64,000 nucleotides of DNA from Sisyra terminalis (taxonomy: Eukaryota > Arthropoda > Insecta > Neuroptera > Sisyridae): NCBI GenBank assembly GCA_958496175.1, contig OY292274.1, positions 66,350,630 to 66,414,629 of the forward strand, read 5' to 3'. The translations under genes and the position numbers were made by a program. Below the pieces are notes generated by a model. The model was not told the origin of the DNA and made no database searches. It saw only the letters and a list, made by a program, of their open reading frames with translations. Of the stretch, positions 60,906 to 64,000 are shown piece by piece; the first letter of the stretch is position 1, and the number at the start of each line of letters is the position of its first letter.

Positions 60906-61116
60906 CGTTTATTTTGAAAGTGGCGTAAGTCCATTTCAGGTGATTCTTCTTGTAACTAGAAAAAAGTGTGTTAATTATTTAACTGCTAAGTTTTCAGAAA
61001 TTACTGATTTCATTTTAGTTGTTAACAAAAACGCCAATTATTCCCTTCTCTTTAGTCTCTTATGTTCCTATAGGGATTGTTCTTGAAATGGATTTAACTC
61101 ACTTTCAAAATAAACG
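60906..61116. mobile_element. Small non-autonomous element, CGTTTATTTTG family, copy 3
   Basis: The copy is 211 bp and has the same inverted ends and interior as copies 1 and 2, with internal deletions. The flanking sequences (AAATATGTGACT on the left, GGCGCATATATATTT on the right) are partly complementary, so the inverted repeats may extend outside the stated limits. Confidence 0.75.
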
Positions 61117-61465
61117 GCGCATATATATTTCATTTTACATATTTAGATTAATAGTTATGAGAATATTGAACATTTTGAAACCCATATGTATACAAAAATT
61201 CGTTCAATTTCACTTACTGATGAGTTTTTAATCAATAAGAGATATTTTTAAACATATTTTCATTTTGGACTGATTTTCCCTTGAAATTGTATTGTTCTTT
61301 TGACCAATTTGCTCCTAAGATTACTATTAGTCAAGGACTTTCTGTAGTACTTTTTTAAACGGAATATTAGTTTGTTTTTTTATCATTTAACACTTCAGCT
61401 GTTGGTTTAGGTAGGCCACCTATCTGCATTAGTACAACGTAGTTGTTTAAAAGTGCTACAATGAT

Positions 61466-61619
61466 CAAGGTTTATAAAATACACAGGTGGCCTCATGGTG
61501 GCTACGTGACGTATCCAGAAGAAATTCGTACATATCTTCAGACTGATTCAATTTCAAAATTCTTCGTATGACGCCATTTTTTTTTCTAATAGAGCAACCT
61601 ATGTAATTTATAAATCTTG
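61466..61619. mobile_element. MULE-like MITE, CAAGGTTTATAAA family, copy 2
   Basis: A 154-bp copy sharing GTGGCCTCATGGTGGCTACG and AGAAATTCGTACATATCTT with the element at 29936. The 9-bp flanks TACAATGAT and CTCAATGAT agree at 7 of 9 positions, an aged duplication. It lacks the GTGATGGATAC insertion present in copy 1. Confidence 0.78.
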
Positions 61620-61628
61620 CTCAATGAT

Positions 61629-62492
61629 GTTCCGATCTATTATTGGTTACTTTTATCCTTTTTGTGATATAGTTTAGAGGGAACCATCGTCTTTAAGCCA
61701 TCGTATGATTGGTAATATATTCGGAGTTGTTTGGTGAATTAGTTCATTTCTTTGTAAATTTATTGTTCTTTTTTCCGATTTTAAAATGGCAAATGTAGGT
61801 TTAGACATATTTCTTTTTAGTTTATTTGTCAACCCTCTAGTGACCCTCTTTGGGACTTGGTACCCATAATAGTTTTGGTGATTTTGATTTTCTTGTCTTA
61901 TTTAGTACTGATTCTGATTTTAAAAATAATTTCTACCTTTTCACTACTATTTACAGTTTTTCTGCATTTGCTAAATATAAAAAAAAATATTCCTGAAATC
62001 CTATCACCATTTCGGCCATAATTCTATAAGTATCAGCACGAAAAATCTAACAAAGATTGATTTTATTTTATTGATGTATTGGGAACATTAGAACTTCTAG
62101 GTCGCAGAATTGTTCATAATAATACTCTCATGATAAGATTTATTAATAATACTTATACAAAATATGAATTAAATCATAAATTCCACACTTAAATTCCAAA
62201 AAACTTCTTAAAAAACCAAATTTAACGGTTGATATGCGTTTTTCGTAAACCACTGGCATCAATGATTACAAATAATGTACAAGTTTGCGTGACGTAAGCA
62301 AACAGTTGTAGAATAAGTCGAAACTAATTTATTTAAAAATGTAATTTATTCATAATTTTCTAAATATTTTAATAGTTATTCTGCTAAACTAAAAATAGAC
62401 GAATCTGACAAATTATAGATCATGAAAATCGGTTCAGCCATTCTTCAGTTATAAATAGTCAAACTTACACAACTTTGGTTTATATATGACTC
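61629..62492. other. Presumed intron or intergenic DNA
   Basis: AT-rich with no exon, RNA gene or repeat family recognised, apart from the small element that starts at 62493. Confidence 0.3.
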
Positions 62493-62723
62493 GTTTATTT
62501 TGAAAGTGGCGTAGGTTCATTTCAAGGACGGTCTATATGGAGATTCATCTTGTAACTAGAACAAAGTATGTTAATTATTTAACTGCTAAGTTTTCAGAAA
62601 TTACTGATTTTAACAAAAACGCCAATTATTCCTTCTTCCTTAATATCTTATGTTCCTAATGGTTAAAAATTACGCTATAGGGATTGTTCTTGAAATGGAC
62701 TTAACTCACTTTCAAAATAAACG
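62493..62723. mobile_element. Small non-autonomous element, CGTTTATTTTG family, copy 4
   Basis: The copy is 231 bp. Outside the core ends, TATATATGACT on the left pairs with GGTTCATATATA on the right, so the full inverted repeat is probably about 45 bp. The interior is highly similar to copies 1-3. Confidence 0.75.
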
Positions 62724-64000
62724 GTTCATATATAGATTGTAAGTTGTTATAGTTCAAGAAATCATTTAGTTTTACAAAAAAATTGGATAGTAGCTAAGAT
62801 CTAAATCAGGGATTTCCAAGGGGAGTTCCTCTTCATTCGGTTATAATCGATATAATTAAGCATCAAATTAAATCAATTAAGAATCAAACTATGGTTTATG
62901 TTCATAAAATATTGGAAAATTATGATCTAAATTAAATTTTTTTATGCTATTTGATGAGCATTGTTGGCAATACTTATGTCAAAACTGTGGTACTAATATC
63001 GTGCTAAATTGAAAATGGCACCAATAATGGCGATTTTTTATTCAAATTATCACTCTAGTTATAACTTTTAGTAATTAATATTCTAAGGGATCCGAGATTA
63101 GATCGTTTATCTCTAAATCAGGCATAAAATTTAACCAAAAAATAGTTTGTGACAGACTAATAGATCATTCAAATTTTAACTTTGGCCCAAAATAAGCTTT
63201 GCTTACCAAAATTTTGAATGATTTTTTTTTTCTATTATAAAATGTATTTTGAAGCAAAACTTGTTTTTTTTTTTCATTGAATATCGAACATTGGCGCGGA
63301 TTTAGTACAAGAATCTTATTGGTTTATACAATTCAATGCCTACTAGGCCTACTATTCAATTTCACCCAAAGCTTACTAATACAATTAGATATTGTTAATG
63401 GTAATTTAAAGTGCGCCAAATTTGAAATTTCCAAGTTCTAATCAGATGAAAGTCAAAGATTGTCAGGTAGAAATGTCTATGGCACAATTAGGTGTTGAAA
63501 ATAAAAAGGCTTGGCTGCTAAAAATTACGCGTAATTTCATTTCATTCCATTGAACGGGCGACTTGAAATTCATACAAAAACATTCTTAACAATGCGACAA
63601 ATTCAAAACATTTTTTTTTTTATTGCTAAGAGAGTACTTTTAAGTTATTCATTATTGACATACTTAATTCATTGTTCATTTAAATTTAATACATTTATTG
63701 AATTCCTGCATATTTCAATTGATGTGATTTGAAATCCTGGTGGTATACTTGGGTTCTTTTTTGTTTTGGCGTGGAAAATTGTTTTTGGTATTTAATTAAG
63801 GTTTAGCCTTCGACGGAGAGAAAATTTAGTTTTGCAATTTATTTTGAAGTGAGTTTATTAATCGCTTCAAGTGGATTTTCTTTGTCGTGCGACTTATGAT
63901 TTTTTTTTTTTATTTGCACATGTTTGGCGGGGAGGTGGTTGTGTGAAACAGAGAGAGATTGATTGGGTGCAATTAGTGGGATGAGGTGTTGTTTCTTTTT
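62724..64000. other. Presumed intron or intergenic DNA at the right edge
   Basis: AT-rich up to about 63740. The last 250 bp are richer in G (GGCGGGGAGGTGGTTGTGTG near 63926) and may be the edge of another promoter or exon region. No frame can be supported. Confidence 0.3.

Noticed and set aside
1..64000. CRISPR arrays, operons, riboswitches or prokaryotic signals
   Set aside because: The gene structures are spliced eukaryotic nuclear genes. The direct repeats seen are tandem duplications or transposon copies, without regular spacers.

Overview
The window is nuclear DNA of an insect, possibly a beetle. It is AT-rich, its protein genes are split by short GT-AG introns (many of 50-70 bp), and it is crowded with transposons: hAT, piggyBac, Helitron, Jockey-like and RTE-like elements, and large palindromic foldback elements. 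The order-level guess is weak. The insect call rests on the ZAD protein, the Dalmatian-type sororin, the DUF4806 protein and the transposon spectrum.

Layout. 1-1585: first coding exon of adenylosuccinate synthetase (-), with its intron running off the left edge. 2013-4805: a long terminal-inverted-repeat element. 5239-11189: a same-strand (-) cluster of NAA40 (NatD), the farnesyltransferase beta subunit and pterin-4a-carbinolamine dehydratase. 11587-14440: a nest of inverted and direct repeats carrying a foldback and a hAT insertion. 15092-19946: an ACT-domain threonine dehydratase (+), tail to tail (65 bp) with RNA polymerase I subunit RPA49 (20012-22296, -). 24417-25825: a DUF4806 protein (+). 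26230-28505: a dead Jockey element cut apart by later insertions. 28851-40758: ATG14 (+), whose 12 kb is mostly intronic transposon. 41738-44345: a short ZAD protein (-), divergent from a Dalmatian/sororin-like cohesion protein (44777-47238, +). From 51053 to the right edge: the start of an unidentified + strand gene with two candidate alternative first exons, then intronic or intergenic DNA with a dead piggyBac copy and tandem repeats.

Most gene models were rebuilt exon by exon. For each one the splice sites, codon phases and protein homology agree across all junctions, so they can be treated as intact genes. They are unrelated housekeeping or cell-biology genes (purine synthesis, N-terminal acetylation, prenylation, BH4 recycling, amino-acid catabolism, Pol I transcription, autophagy, cohesion). 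No metabolic or defence cluster is evident.

The most distinctive content is the mobile DNA. There is a set of palindromic foldback elements (0.8-2.0 kb), several with TAG(G/A)-type ends and 8-bp target duplications suggesting hAT mobilisation. There are five small non-autonomous families, several with intact target-site duplications, and multi-level nesting inside ATG14 introns and an old Jockey element.
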